From positions 1-64,000 of the forward strand of contig NZ_SGIS01000027.1 of NCBI RefSeq assembly GCF_004208535.1: DNA of 64,000 bases. Direction: 5' to 3'. Positions within the stretch are counted from its first letter, which is position 1, and each line of letters opens with the position of its first letter. The translations under genes were made by a program, and so were the position numbers. Below the pieces are notes generated by a model. That model was not told where the DNA came from and did not search any database. It saw only the letters and a program-made list of their open reading frames with translations. Positions 50,930-59,802 of this stretch are shown piece by piece. This stretch comes from Sphingomonas populi. GTDB lineage: Bacteria > Pseudomonadota > Alphaproteobacteria > Sphingomonadales > Sphingomonadaceae.

Positions 50930-52159
50930 ATGTCGATCGAATCGCCTCCCGCCCCGCTCAACACCGCGCCGATCCCCTTCTTCGAATTCGTCGCGCTGGT
51001 CGCCGCGCTGATGTCGCTGGGCGCGCTCGGCATCGATTCGATGCTGCCGGCGCTGCCCGAGATCGGGCGGCGGCTCGGCGTTCCCGATGTCGGCGGCCGC
51101 GCGCTCGTCATCACCGTGTTCGTGGTCGGCTTCGGCCTCGGGCAATTGGTGCAGGGGCCGCTTACCGATCGCTACGGTCGGCGGCCGGTGCTGATCGGCG
51201 GGCTGGCCGGCTATATCGTCTGCTGTCTGCTCGCCGGGCTCGCGGGCAGTTTTACCTTGCTGTTGGCCGCGCGTTTCGCCGGCGGCGTCGCGATCGCGGC
51301 GAGCCGGGTCGTCACCATCGCCTTGGTGCGCGATTGTTTCACTGGCCGCGCGATGGCGAAGGTGTCGAGCCTCGCCTTCATGGTGTTCATGGCCGTGCCG
51401 ATCCTCGCGCCGAGCGTCGGCCAACTCATCCTGCTGGCGGGATCGTGGCGGCTGATCTTCGAGGTGATCGCGGGGCTGGCAGCGCTGGTGCTGGCGTGGT
51501 TCGCGTGGCGCATGCCCGAGACGCTCGCGCCCGAGAATCGCGTGGCGCTGTCGGTCCGGCAGTTGCTGCGCGGCTGGCGCACGACTCTCGCCGACCGCGC
51601 CTCGCTCGGCTATACGATCGCCGGCATGATCGTGCAGGGCGCGCTGTTCGGCTATATCGGGCTGATCGAGCCGATCATGGAGCGCGTGTTTCACGCCCAG
51701 CATCTGCTCGGTCCGGTGTTCGCCGCGTCGGCGGGGACGATGGCGGCGGCGAACCTGCTCAATTCGCGGATCGTAATGCGGCTCGGCATGCGCCGCATCT
51801 CGCAGGCCGCGCTGGTGGTGATGACGCTGGCGGCGGCTGGCGGACTCGTCGCGGTGGGGCTGGGACGCGAGGGGCTGGTGCTGTTCGTCGTGATGCAGGC
51901 GTTGGCGATGGCGGGCTATGGTCTCGCCGGATCGAACATGTCGGCGATGGCGATGGAAAATATGGGCGCGATCGCCGGCACCGCCGCCAGCTTGCAGGGA
52001 TCGCTGGTCATCACCGGCGGCGCGGTGCTCGGCTCGATCATCGCCAGCTATTTCGACGGCACCACGATCGCGTTGCACGTCGGCTTCTTCGTCGCGGGGC
52101 TGCTCGGTCTCGGCATCGCCGCGATCGTCGAACGCGGACGGCTGTTCCACCCGAGCTGA
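50930..52159 (+). CDS. Bcr/CflA-family MFS drug exporter
   Basis: About 409 aa from MSIESPPAPLNTAPIPFFEF; the start is uncertain, with in-frame ATGs at 50909 and 50918, and AGGCGGG before 50930. Twelve membrane segments, with the DHA1 motifs DSMLPALPEIGRRL, GQLVQGPLTDRYGRRPVLIGG (motif A) and FMAVPILAPSVGQLI (motif C). The Bcr/CflA family exports bicyclomycin, chloramphenicol, sulphonamides or cysteine; the substrate here is unknown. It is divergent from the lipoprotein gene. Confidence 0.9.
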   Translation: MSIESPPAPLNTAPIPFFEFVALVAALMSLGALGIDSMLPALPEIGRRLGVPDVGGRALVITVFVVGFGLGQLVQGPLTDRYGRRPVLIGGLAGYIVCCLLAGLAGSFTLLLAARFAGGVAIAASRVVTIALVRDCFTGRAMAKVSSLAFMVFMAVPILAPSVGQLILLAGSWRLIFEVIAGLAALVLAWFAWRMPETLAPENRVALSVRQLLRGWRTTLADRASLGYTIAGMIVQGALFGYIGLIEPIMERVFHAQHLLGPVFAASAGTMAAANLLNSRIVMRLGMRRISQAALVVMTLAAAGGLVAVGLGREGLVLFVVMQALAMAGYGLAGSNMSAMAMENMGAIAGTAASLQGSLVITGGAVLGSIIASYFDGTTIALHVGFFVAGLLGLGIAAIVERGRLFHPS

Positions 52160-52234
52160 GCGATTCTCGGGAACCGAGTCGCGTGTGTGATGTTGGCGTC
52201 GTGCCCCCATTTTTCCCGGGACAGGAGAGCGAAG

Positions 52235-52579
52235 ATGGCGATCAGCGGTGGATATCAGGTGCCCGGCGGAGGCCCGGGCGACGACGGCTATGACGAGGAA
52301 GGCTATGACGAGAGCCAGCGCGCCGAGATACTCGAAGCGACCAGTGGCGGCCCGAGCGACGGCGCGATCCTGACCGACCTCGAACCCGATATCGCGGGCG
52401 ACGAGGACGACGAGGACGATCTCAAGATGGAGAGCGACGAAGTCGGCGAGGAAGATGACGACGCCGACCAGGACGAGGACGATCAGGACGAGGACTCGCT
52501 CCAGGAGGATTTCGAGGACGATGACCTCGCCGACGAAGGCGATCTCGACGACAAGGACGACGCCGCGCTCAAGCCGTGA
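52235..52579 (+). CDS. Highly acidic small protein
   Basis: 114 aa from MAISGGYQVPGGGPGDDGYDEE, with an AGGAGAG site upstream. After about residue 50 it is mostly Asp and Glu (EDDEDDLKMESDEVGEEDD). It must be strongly negative and largely disordered. No domain is recognised. Proteins of this type may act as cation buffers or nucleic-acid mimics, but nothing here shows that. The good ribosome site and continuous frame argue that it is real. Confidence 0.65.
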   Translation: MAISGGYQVPGGGPGDDGYDEEGYDESQRAEILEATSGGPSDGAILTDLEPDIAGDEDDEDDLKMESDEVGEEDDDADQDEDDQDEDSLQEDFEDDDLADEGDLDDKDDAALKP

Positions 52580-52693
52580 AGTGCCGGCGCGGTCGGCATG
52601 GCCGGTCGCGCCCGTCCCTCAGCGGGACGAACGTTTCAGTACCGATACGAGTTGACCGGAACGGAGCCGGTGGCGCATCGTTAAGGGAACCCG

Positions 52694-53413
52694 ATGTCGA
52701 AAGTGTTGCCCGTGCGCGTTGTTGCTGTTTTGCCCCTGCTGCTGATCGCCGCCTGCGCCCCGCAAACCGACATGGGCGTCAACAACGACGTCGATATCGA
52801 CGCGGCGGCCGAGCGCGCGCAGAGCAGCATCAACGCCTATCACCCCGACACCGTGTTGCCCGCGAACGATCCGGTCGCGCCGCCGCCTGCGACCGATCCG
52901 ATGCCGTCCCCCACGCCGACGTCCGCCGCGAGCGTTCCCGATGGCCTCGAAGAGCCGCTCGTGCCGCCCGCGCCCGGTGCCCCCGGCGGACTGCCCGACG
53001 ATCGCACGCCGATCTCCGAGGCGCCCGCCGCGCCCGACAGCGCACAGGGCGCGGCGCATGTGGTCGAGCGCTATTACGCGTTGATCGGTGAGCGCAAATA
53101 CAAGCCGGCCTGGCAGATGTGGCGCGGCGGCGGCGCCGGATCACGGCTTACGCCGACCGATTTCGCAGACAGCTTTTCCGAGTTCAGCGAGTATCACGCC
53201 AATATCGGCGCACCCGGGCGGATCGACGCCGGTGCCGGGCAGCGGTACGTCACCGTTCCGGTGCAGGTCTATGCGCGGCTCAAGCAGACGCGCAAACCCT
53301 ATTATGCGATAGGGTCCGTCACGCTCCAGCGCTCGGACGTGGATGGCGGTACAGACGCGCAAAAGATCTGGCGTATCCAGCAGGTCGCGCTCAAGCCGGC
53401 GTTCAAACGCTGA
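52694..53413 (+). CDS. Lipoprotein of unknown function with Pro-rich linker
   Basis: 239 aa. Lipoprotein signal MSKVLPVRVVAVLPLLLIAAC (lipobox IAAC, Cys21). Residues about 55-115 are Pro/Ala/Asp-rich and probably disordered. The C-terminal 115 residues (GAAHVVERYYALIGERKYKPAWQMW, then FADSFSEFSEYHANIGAPGRIDAGAGQRYVTVPVQVYARLK) resemble an NTF2-like or similar small cone-shaped domain. No catalytic residues stand out. Envelope location; role unknown. Confidence 0.72.
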   Translation: MSKVLPVRVVAVLPLLLIAACAPQTDMGVNNDVDIDAAAERAQSSINAYHPDTVLPANDPVAPPPATDPMPSPTPTSAASVPDGLEEPLVPPAPGAPGGLPDDRTPISEAPAAPDSAQGAAHVVERYYALIGERKYKPAWQMWRGGGAGSRLTPTDFADSFSEFSEYHANIGAPGRIDAGAGQRYVTVPVQVYARLKQTRKPYYAIGSVTLQRSDVDGGTDAQKIWRIQQVALKPAFKR

Positions 53414-53426
53414 CGCAATGGTGTGT

Positions 53427-53633
53427 TTACACTCGGCGAGCGCCACTATCGTCCGATGACGTCGCGCCAGTGCGCTGCTCCTGCGCCGCGCAGGCGGCGA
53501 CGTGGATCGCATGCGCGGTTTGCCGTGCGGCATCGGGGGTGAGCGACAGAGCGAGGCCGTCGGGGCCGTCGATCAACACCTCGCCCTGTTCGGCGGTCGC
53601 CTCGGCGGGTGTTTTTTCCGGCTGCTTGGTCAT
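53427..53633 (-). CDS. Small protein of unknown function
   Basis: 68 aa, MTKQPEKTPAEATAEQGEVL onward, with GAGG about 7 bases before the ATG. It contains GPDGLALSLTPDAARQTAHAIHVAACAAQEQ, a short helix-forming stretch. It is convergent with the lipoprotein gene (13 bases between stops). Nothing is recognised; the ribosome site and composition support it. Confidence 0.5.
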   Translation of the reverse strand: MTKQPEKTPAEATAEQGEVLIDGPDGLALSLTPDAARQTAHAIHVAACAAQEQRTGATSSDDSGARRV

Positions 53634-53710
53634 GGACGATACCTCTTGCCGGGAATAACGTGCATGGCAGTGCAGCGTTCCGGTGTTTTGGAGTTGGGGG
53701 TGTTTGAGCG

Positions 53711-54418
53711 ATGATGACGCGGTTGTTCTTGCAGGCGCACAGAACGCCCACCTTGGCCCCGGAGGAGGTCGCCGCGCTCGAACAGGCGATCGCGCGCACC
53801 GTCGAGTTCGCCGCGCGCCGCACGATCGTGCGGCCGAACGAGCCGCTCAGCCAATGCACCTTGTTGCTCGACGGTTTCGTCCAGCGCTACAAGGACACGC
53901 CAGAAGGCCGGCGCCAGATCCTCGCGATCCATGTGCCGGGCGATTTCGTCGATCTGCACAGCTATCCGCTCCGTCAGCTCGAACATCATGTCGCGGCCAT
54001 CACCCCCGTGCAGGTCGCGCTGTTCCCGCATAGCGCAGTCCGCGCGCTGACGAAGGAATCGGCGACGCTCACCGAATTGCTGTGGCGCTCGACGATGATC
54101 GACGCGGCGATCAATCGCGAGTGGATCGTCTCGATCGGCGCGCGTCCGGCGGCGGTGCGGCTCGCGCATGTGTTCTGCGAGATGTACCTGCGGCTGGAGC
54201 GGGTCGGTCTGGCTGACGGCACGCGCTACGCGCTGCCGCTGACGCAGATCGATCTCGCCGACGCGACGGGGCTAACTGCGGTCCATGCCAATCGCATGCT
54301 GCGCCAGTTGCGGGAGCAGGGGTTGGTCGAGTTCCGCCAGGGAAGCGTCGAGATTTTCGACTGGCCGGGGCTGAAGCGTTTCGCCGAATTCGACGCGAGC
54401 TATCTGTATCTGGATTAG
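53711..54418 (+). CDS. Crp/Fnr-family transcriptional regulator
   Basis: 235 aa. An N-terminal cyclic-nucleotide-binding-like beta-roll (RTIVRPNEPLSQCTLLLDGFVQRYKDTPEGRRQILAIHVPGDFVDLHSY), a dimer helix, and a C-terminal winged helix (LTQIDLADATGLTAVHANRMLRQLREQGLVEFRQGSVEIFDWPGLKRFA). There is no N-terminal cysteine cluster, so it is not an oxygen-sensing Fe-S Fnr. Two adjacent ATGs (53711, 53714) are possible starts. It is alone; its targets are unknown. Confidence 0.9.
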   Translation: MMTRLFLQAHRTPTLAPEEVAALEQAIARTVEFAARRTIVRPNEPLSQCTLLLDGFVQRYKDTPEGRRQILAIHVPGDFVDLHSYPLRQLEHHVAAITPVQVALFPHSAVRALTKESATLTELLWRSTMIDAAINREWIVSIGARPAAVRLAHVFCEMYLRLERVGLADGTRYALPLTQIDLADATGLTAVHANRMLRQLREQGLVEFRQGSVEIFDWPGLKRFAEFDASYLYLD

Positions 54419-54515
54419 GCGCTAAGCCATCCGTTAACCCGCGCATTCTGGACGAGGTGGAAGGCCGTGCCCCACCATGAAGGACGGGCACGTCCCTTGA
54501 CCGCGTTCAAGCCGC

Positions 54516-55190
54516 TCACGCGCCGAGATGATGCGCCTGCATTGTGTCGGTCGCGTTGACCGCCAGGATCGAACGCGCTTCGCTTGGCGCTCGGGTTTTG
54601 CCCTGACGGTCGGCTGCGGCATGCACCACCCGGTCGAGCAGTTCGCGGCCTTCGCTCCACCAGCCGATGCCGCTGGCGGCGTTGAGATGTCCCTGCGCGC
54701 CAGCATCGACGAAATGGCTGCCCCAATCGACCGCGAGGCTGTGCGCCCGGTCGATGTCGATCCACGGATCGTCGGTGCTCGCCACCACGATCGACGGGAA
54801 GGGGAGCGGCGTGCGCGGTGCTGGCGCGAGCGCCTTCAGTTCCTGCTGCGCATCGGCGCGATCGACATCGGCGGGCGCGACCAGCAAGGCCCCGGCGACC
54901 GGCCAGCCATAGGGTTGCCGGGCGAGTTCCGCCCACCACGCCACCGCCAGACAGCCGAGACTATGCGCGGCCAGTACCACCGGGGCCTGCGCGGAACGGA
55001 TCGCCTGATCGAGCTTGGTCACCCAGGCGTTGCGATGCGGGGTGTTCCACATGCCGAGTTCGACGCGGATGGTATCGGGTCGCGCCGCTTCCCACAGGCT
55101 CTGCCAATGCGACGGCCCCGAGCCGCCGAGGCCCGGCACTGTCAGGATCGTCGGCTGCGCCGGATCGAAGTGCGAAAAGCTGCCCATCAT
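54516..55190 (-). CDS. RBBP9/YdeN-type serine alpha/beta hydrolase
   Basis: 224 aa from MMGSFSHFDPAQPTILTVPGLGGSGPSHWQ, the RBBP9/YdeN family signature start; GGAGA lies 4-7 bases before the two adjacent ATGs (55190, 55187). The triad is Ser in AAHSLGCLAV, Asp in STDDPWIDI and His in QGHLNAASG. Small cytosolic esterase-like hydrolases of this family have unclear physiological substrates. An overlapping longer frame continues upstream without support. The last 40 residues extend past the usual domain end. Confidence 0.87.
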   Translation of the reverse strand: MMGSFSHFDPAQPTILTVPGLGGSGPSHWQSLWEAARPDTIRVELGMWNTPHRNAWVTKLDQAIRSAQAPVVLAAHSLGCLAVAWWAELARQPYGWPVAGALLVAPADVDRADAQQELKALAPAPRTPLPFPSIVVASTDDPWIDIDRAHSLAVDWGSHFVDAGAQGHLNAASGIGWWSEGRELLDRVVHAAADRQGKTRAPSEARSILAVNATDTMQAHHLGA

Positions 55191-55382
55191 GCTTCTCCAA
55201 GGGTTCGAGGAAACGTGGCCGTCCGTCGCTCTAGGGTACGCCGGATAACCACGCTTCCCAGTCGCCAAGATATTCCTACTCATCCGATGGGCAATAGCCC
55301 TGCGCCGGAGCGAGGAGCCATTGCGGCAGCCCGAAATCGCGGCCGCCTTTGCGTCGGTGAAACGGCGCTGTTAGGAGGCGAA

Positions 55383-56132
55383 ATGTCCAAGATGCGTGCC
55401 GACCAACTCCTCGTCGATCGGGGACTCGCCGAGAGTCGCACACGGGCGCAGGCGCTCATCATGGCGGGGCTGGTGTTTGCCGGCACGCGCAAGATCGACA
55501 AGCCGGGGCAGGCGGTTGCCGACGACGTGACGCTCGACGTGCGCGGGCGCGACCACCCCTGGGTCTCACGCGGTGGCATCAAGCTGGCGCATGCGCTCGC
55601 GCACTTCGGGCTCGACGTGGGCGGTGCGGTGGCGATCGATGTCGGTTCCTCGACCGGCGGCTTCACCGACGTGTTGCTGACCAACGGCGCGGCGCGTGTC
55701 TATGCGGTGGATAGCGGCACCAATCAGCTCGCATGGAAGCTGCGCGAGGACGATCGTGTCATCGTCCATGAAAAGACCAGCGCGCGCATCCTGACACCTA
55801 CGCATATCCCGGAGCCGGTCGATCTGATCGTCTGCGATGCCAGCTTCATCGGTCTCGCCAAGGTGCTCGACGTGCCGCTCGGCTTCGCGCGGCCCGGCGC
55901 GCGGCTGGTCGCGCTCATCAAGCCGCAGTTCGAGGCAGGGCGTGGCGAGGTCGGCAAGGGCGGGGTGGTGCGCGACGCCGCCATCCATGCACGCGTCTGC
56001 ACGGAGGTTTCCGAGTGGCTGACCGGCAAGGGCTGGCAGGTCGATGGGCTGGTCGAAAGCCCGATCACCGGGCCGGAGGGCAATGTCGAGTTTCTCATAA
56101 CGGGGCATTTGCCCGAAACCGACTCCGGCTGA
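55383..56132 (+). CDS. tlyA: TlyA-family rRNA 2'-O-methyltransferase / hemolysin A homologue
   Basis: 249 aa with AGGAGG before the ATG. An S4 RNA-binding domain occupies about 4-65 (MRADQLLVDRGLAESRTRAQALIMAGLVFAGTRKIDKPGQ), followed by an FtsJ-like SAM fold: AIDVGSSTGGFTDVLLTNGAARVYAVDSG (motif I), DLIVCDASFIGLAKVL and LIKPQFEAGRGEVGKGG. The K-D-K-E arrangement of 2'-O-methyltransferases is visible. In mycobacteria TlyA methylates 16S and 23S rRNA; many bacterial homologues are named for hemolysis but act on RNA. Confidence 0.92.
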   Translation: MSKMRADQLLVDRGLAESRTRAQALIMAGLVFAGTRKIDKPGQAVADDVTLDVRGRDHPWVSRGGIKLAHALAHFGLDVGGAVAIDVGSSTGGFTDVLLTNGAARVYAVDSGTNQLAWKLREDDRVIVHEKTSARILTPTHIPEPVDLIVCDASFIGLAKVLDVPLGFARPGARLVALIKPQFEAGRGEVGKGGVVRDAAIHARVCTEVSEWLTGKGWQVDGLVESPITGPEGNVEFLITGHLPETDSG

Positions 56133-56220
56133 CGCGGAACTCCGGCGCGCTGCGGCAATTGTCTTTCGTACCCGCGATGATACACGACCCACTCACCTCG
56201 CGGGACGGAAGGACCGACGA

Positions 56221-56778
56221 TTGAGCGAAATCGCGTCTAGGCAGCAGTTGAGGCTGGCGTTCCTGCGCTGGGCGATCGTGACGGTGCCGCTGATCCTGCT
56301 GCTCGGCTTCACCTCGGCGCGGATCGCGCCGGCCGGATCACAGAACCGCTGGTATGCGATGCTCGCCAAGCCCGCCGCCAACCCGCCCGACTGGGTGTTC
56401 CCGGTCGCCTGGACGACGCTGTACGTGCTGATGGGGCTCGCGCTGGCGATGGTGATCCATGCGCGCGGATCGCGGCTGCGCGGGCCGGCGATCACGCTGT
56501 TCGCGGTGCAATTGCTCGTCAACCTGATCTGGTCGCCGGTGTTCTTCGGCATGCATCTGGTCGGCTGGGCGCTGGTCATCATCGTGGCGATGTTCGTGCT
56601 GGCGCTGGCGACGACGCTCGTGTTCGGGCGAGTCCGCACGCTGGCGGCGTGGCTGATGGTGCCCTATCTGGCGTGGGTCGCGTTCGCGGGTGTGCTGTTG
56701 TTTGAGATCGATCGGCTCAATCCCAACGCCGAAACCATTGCGCCGGCGTCGGCGAGTACCCAAGTCATCCCCCTGTAA
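56221..56778 (+). CDS. TspO/MBR-family membrane protein
   Basis: 185 aa, probably from a TTG at 56221 preceded by GGAAGGA about 9 bases away. Five membrane segments with the family block WYAMLAKPAANPPDWVFPVAWTTLYVLMGLALAMV and the helix-4 VQLLVNLIWSPVFFGMHLVGWALVII. TspO proteins bind tetrapyrroles and cholesterol-like ligands and modulate photosynthesis or stress responses in alphaproteobacteria. An N-terminal extension of about 20 residues is present. It is 89 bases after tlyA. Confidence 0.9.
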   Translation: MSEIASRQQLRLAFLRWAIVTVPLILLLGFTSARIAPAGSQNRWYAMLAKPAANPPDWVFPVAWTTLYVLMGLALAMVIHARGSRLRGPAITLFAVQLLVNLIWSPVFFGMHLVGWALVIIVAMFVLALATTLVFGRVRTLAAWLMVPYLAWVAFAGVLLFEIDRLNPNAETIAPASASTQVIPL

Positions 56779-56803
56779 TCCACATCACGAAAGCGTTCAC
56801 ATC

Positions 56804-57070
56804 ATGCAGGCCGACAACAAAATCTTCGACGATCTCGTAAAGCTGATGAACAGCGCGGCGGGTACGATCGCCGGCGTCGGCCGCGAAGCCGAAGCGGGCG
56901 CCAAGGCGCGCGCGAAGGAATGGATCGGCGGCCTCGATTTCGTCAGCCGCGACGAGTTCGAGGCGGTCAAGGCGATGGCCGCCGCCGCGCGTGACGACGC
57001 CGATGCGCTGCGCGCGCGTATCGCCGTGCTCGAAGCCAAAGCTGGCGCCGGGGTGCAGACCGAGGCTTGA
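56804..57070 (+). CDS. UbiK/BMFP-family accessory protein
   Basis: 88 aa from MQADNKIFDDLVKLMNSAAGTIAGVGREAEAGAKARAKEWIGGLDFVSRDEFEAV, ending in a coiled coil (MAAAARDDADALRARIAVLEAKAGAG). This is the membrane-fusogenic/BMFP family, of which UbiK of E. coli assists the soluble ubiquinone biosynthesis complex. Amphipathic N-terminal helix and C-terminal trimeric coiled coil are both recognisable. It is 26 bases after the tspO-like stop. Confidence 0.85.
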   Translation: MQADNKIFDDLVKLMNSAAGTIAGVGREAEAGAKARAKEWIGGLDFVSRDEFEAVKAMAAAARDDADALRARIAVLEAKAGAGVQTEA

Positions 57071-57178
57071 TGCGGTTATCCACAGCTTTGTCGACAGGTC
57101 CGTCCACACGGGCTTGTCGGCATTTCGAGCTTTCGTCACGCTTGAGCCTGTACCGTCTAAAGCGTAAGGGCTGACGAT

Positions 57179-57679
57179 ATGCTCGACGAAGCCGATTACG
57201 AACGCGACGACGCCGCTCCCATCGATATGCTCGAAAGTTACTTCTCGGCGCATGGCTGGGATTACGAGCGGCAGGATGACGAGGTCATCGCCAAGGTCAA
57301 AGGAAGCTGGACGCAGTACGAATTGCGCGCCTTGTGGCGCGACGAGGACAGCGTCATCCAGTTCCTCGCTTTCCCCGACATCCGCGTCACCGAGGATCGC
57401 CGAGCCGCGCTCTACGAGACGGTCGGGCTCATCAACGAACAGCTCTGGGTCGGCCATTTCGAGATTTGGTCGGCGAGCAACATCCTGCTCTATCGCCACG
57501 CCGCGATGATCGACGGCGACGGCGGCACCCTGTCGCTCGCCGCCGCCGAACTGCTGGTCGAATCGGCGATCGACGAATGCGAGCGGTTCTATCCGGTGTT
57601 CCAGTTCGTGCTGTGGGGCGGCAAGAGCCCCAAGGAAGCGCTTGCCGCCGCCATGACAGAGACGCAGGGCGAGGCCTGA
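57179..57679 (+). CDS. YbjN-domain protein
   Basis: 166 aa, acidic, matching the YbjN family (DMLESYFSAHGWDYERQDDEVIAKVKGSWTQYELRALWRDEDSVIQFLAFPDIRV, later GHFEIWSASNILLYRHAAM and FQFVLWGGKSPKEALAAAM). The fold resembles type III secretion chaperones; in E. coli YbjN affects motility and stress. It is separated by one base from proC downstream, an arrangement that also links it to that transcript. A TTATCCACA sequence lies about 100 bases upstream. Confidence 0.87.
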   Translation: MLDEADYERDDAAPIDMLESYFSAHGWDYERQDDEVIAKVKGSWTQYELRALWRDEDSVIQFLAFPDIRVTEDRRAALYETVGLINEQLWVGHFEIWSASNILLYRHAAMIDGDGGTLSLAAAELLVESAIDECERFYPVFQFVLWGGKSPKEALAAAMTETQGEA

Positions 57680-57680
57680 C

Positions 57681-58493
57681 ATGAGCTTGTCCGCCGCCGG
57701 GTTGCCGGGACGCATCCTGCTGGTCGGTGCCGGCAATATGGGCGGGGCGATGCTGCACCGCTGGATCGATGCCGGCGTGGTGCCCGAGAACATCACCGTG
57801 CTCGATCCGGGAACGCCGCAGCTTCCCGCCGGCGTGCGGCACCTCGGCGCGCTGCCGGTGGACTATACCCCCGACACGCTCGTCCTCGCGATCAAGCCGC
57901 AACAGCTCGACACGTTCGTCGCCACCGCGCCCGGTCTCGCGCCGCGTCTGCTGGTGTCGATCCTCGCCGGTGTCGAGGAAGCGTCGCTGGCGGCGCGCTT
58001 CCCCGGCGCGGGAGCGATCGTGCGTGCGATGCCCAACCTGCCGGTGCTGATCGGCAAGGGCGTGGTGGCGCTGCACGGCGCTGGCGACGACGGCGAGGCG
58101 CAGGTCGCCGCCGAGGCGCTGATGCGCCCGCTCGGGCTGGTCGAGTGGATCGCCGAGGAATCTCTGTTCGATGCGGTGACGGCGCTGTCGGGTTGCGGCC
58201 CCGGCTTCGTGTTCCGCTTCGCCGAGGCGCTGGCCGAGGCGGGCGCCGCGCTCGGCCTTCCGGCGGATCAGGCCGACCGGCTCGCGCGCGCGACGCTGGA
58301 AGGTTCCGGTATCATGGCCGCTTCGGCTGCTGAAACCCCGGCGACGCTCGCGGATCGTGTGGCGAGTCCCGGCGGCTCGACTCGCGAGGGTCTCAACGTG
58401 CTTGACGCGGATGACGCGCTGAAAGTCCTGTTGCGCGAGACGCTCGCCGCATCGGCGCGACGAAATGCCGAGATGGCCGCCGCCGCGCGGTAA
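57681..58493 (+). CDS. proC: Pyrroline-5-carboxylate reductase
   Basis: Last step of proline synthesis from glutamate. 270 aa, normal length. NAD(P)-binding ILLVGAGNMGGAMLHRW at 10-26, VLAIKPQQLDTFV, VSILAGVEEASL, RAMPNLPVLIGKGV, TALSGCGPGFVFRFAEALAEAGAALGLPADQADRLARATLEGSG and the C-terminal signature VASPGGSTREGLNVL are all present. It follows the ybjN-like stop by one base. Confidence 0.95.
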   Translation: MSLSAAGLPGRILLVGAGNMGGAMLHRWIDAGVVPENITVLDPGTPQLPAGVRHLGALPVDYTPDTLVLAIKPQQLDTFVATAPGLAPRLLVSILAGVEEASLAARFPGAGAIVRAMPNLPVLIGKGVVALHGAGDDGEAQVAAEALMRPLGLVEWIAEESLFDAVTALSGCGPGFVFRFAEALAEAGAALGLPADQADRLARATLEGSGIMAASAAETPATLADRVASPGGSTREGLNVLDADDALKVLLRETLAASARRNAEMAAAAR

Positions 58494-58515
58494 CGCGCGC
58501 CGAACTTACCTTCAC

Positions 58516-58589
58516 CCGTTCCTGCTGAGTAGCGGCCGAGTAGCCCGCAGGGCGTAAGCGCCTACTCGATCCCTACTCAGCACGAACGG
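58516..58589. repeat. Dispersed palindrome, CGTTCCTGCTGAG type, after proC
   Basis: CCGTTCCTGCTGAGTAG (58516-58532) and CTACTCAGCACGAACGG (58573-58589) are inverted arms with one mismatch, with nested GAGTAG/CTACTC repeats between. Same family as 18229-18310. It sits between proC and the convergent ribosomal operon and may act as a terminator. Confidence 0.75.
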
Positions 58590-58654
58590 AGCTGTGTGGG
58601 GCATTCCGCTCGTCACGACGCCACTCACCGACACCTTTGAGCTAAGCGCCGAAC

Positions 58655-58684
58655 GAAAAAGGGCGGCCCGTTGCCGGACCGCCC
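58655..58684 (-). terminator. Rho-independent terminator of rplM-rpsI
   Basis: On the minus strand GGGCGGTCCG pairs with CGGGCCGCCC (one G-U pair) around a 4-5 base loop and is followed by TTTTTCG, 26 bases after the rpsI stop. Confidence 0.9.
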
Positions 58685-58709
58685 CTTCGCGAGTTCGAGA
58701 CAGAGACGC

Positions 58710-59258
58710 TTAGCGCTTCGAGAACTGGAAGCTACGACGTGCCTTGGCGCGGCCGTACTTCTTGCGCTCGACGGTGCGGCTGTCGCGGGTCAGGAAGCCG
58801 GCGGCCTTGACGGGCGCGCGCAGGATCGGCTCGTACTTGGTGATCGCCTGGCTGATGCCATGCTTCACGGCGCCGGCCTGGCCCGAAAGCCCGCCGCCCT
58901 TGACGGTGCAGATCACGTCATACTGGCCGGTGCGCTCGGTGATGCCGAACACCTGGTTGATGACGAGGCGCAGCGTCGGGCGTGCGAAATACACTTCCTG
59001 ATCGCGGCCGTTGATGGTGATCTTGCCGGTGCCGGGCTTGAGCCACACGCGAGCGACGGCGTCCTTGCGGCGGCCGGTCGCATAGGCGCGGCCGTACTTG
59101 TCGAGGTCCTGCTCACGCAGCGGTGCGCGCTGAACCGGCTCGTCGATCTGGCCCGACAGATAGGCGTCGGCCTTCACTTCGGCATTGGCCTCGGCCACGT
59201 CGCCCTGCTGGTTGAGCACGGCGCCGAGATCGGAAAGGGACTGGCGATTGTCGGTCAT
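58710..59258 (-). CDS. rpsI: 30S ribosomal protein S9 with N-terminal extension
   Basis: 182 aa against about 130 in E. coli. The S9 core starts near residue 55 ([36 protein letters not shown]) and runs to the conserved tail [25 protein letters not shown]. The first 54 residues are an acidic, Gln/Ala-rich extension ([20 protein letters not shown]) characteristic, from memory, of some alphaproteobacterial S9 proteins. The start overlaps the rplM stop by one base. Extension function unknown. Confidence 0.96.
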   Translation of the reverse strand: MTDNRQSLSDLGAVLNQQGDVAEANAEVKADAYLSGQIDEPVQRAPLREQDLDKYGRAYATGRRKDAVARVWLKPGTGKITINGRDQEVYFARPTLRLVINQVFGITERTGQYDVICTVKGGGLSGQAGAVKHGISQAITKYEPILRAPVKAAGFLTRDSRTVERKKYGRAKARRSFQFSKR

Positions 59259-59737
59259 TACGCGCCCACCTTGTTCTTGCGGTTCATCGCCGCGATATCG
59301 AGGACTTCGGGGTTCTGCGCCTCATGCGGATGCTCGGTGCCGGCAAAGATGCGAAGGTTGCGCATCTGGGCACGGCCGAGCGGGCCGCGCGGGATCATGC
59401 GCTCGATAGCCTTTTCCAACACGCGCTCGGGGAAACGACCTTCGAGCACCTTGCCCGCGGTGATTCCCTTGATGCCGCCGGCATAGCCGGTGTGCTTGTA
59501 ATAGACCTTGTCCTTGAGCTTGTTGCCCGTGAACCGAACCTTGTCCGCGTTGATGATGATGACATTGTCACCGCAATCGACGTGGGGCGTGAAGCTCGGC
59601 TTGTGCTTGCCGCGCAGGATGTTGGCGATGATCGACGCCATGCGGCCGACGACCAGGCCGTCCGCGTCGACGATATGCCATTTCTTCTCCACCTCGTGCG
59701 GCTTTATCGCCTTGGTGGTCTTCATGAGCGCCTTCAT
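59258..59737 (-). CDS. rplM: 50S ribosomal protein L13
   Basis: 159 aa, first gene of the rplM-rpsI operon. Core motifs [56 protein letters not shown] and [55 protein letters not shown] are intact. L13 is an early assembly protein of the large subunit. The start [11 protein letters not shown] has GAGG about 10 bases upstream; a second ATG four codons in is possible. Confidence 0.97.
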   Translation of the reverse strand: MKALMKTTKAIKPHEVEKKWHIVDADGLVVGRMASIIANILRGKHKPSFTPHVDCGDNVIIINADKVRFTGNKLKDKVYYKHTGYAGGIKGITAGKVLEGRFPERVLEKAIERMIPRGPLGRAQMRNLRIFAGTEHPHEAQNPEVLDIAAMNRKNKVGA

Positions 59738-59802
59738 GGGGCTGTGACCTCTTGTTCGAAACGAAAGGCGCCGCCCACGGATGGACGGCGCTCGGTGGCG
59801 GG

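Noticed and set aside
55383-56132. Hemolysin toxin
   Set aside because: The S4 and FtsJ-like domains show an RNA methyltransferase; the hemolysin name is historical.
57076-57084. Perfect DnaA-box-like TTATCCACA upstream of the ybjN-like gene
   Set aside because: A single box without AT-rich stretch, further boxes or origin-linked genes; not enough to call an origin.
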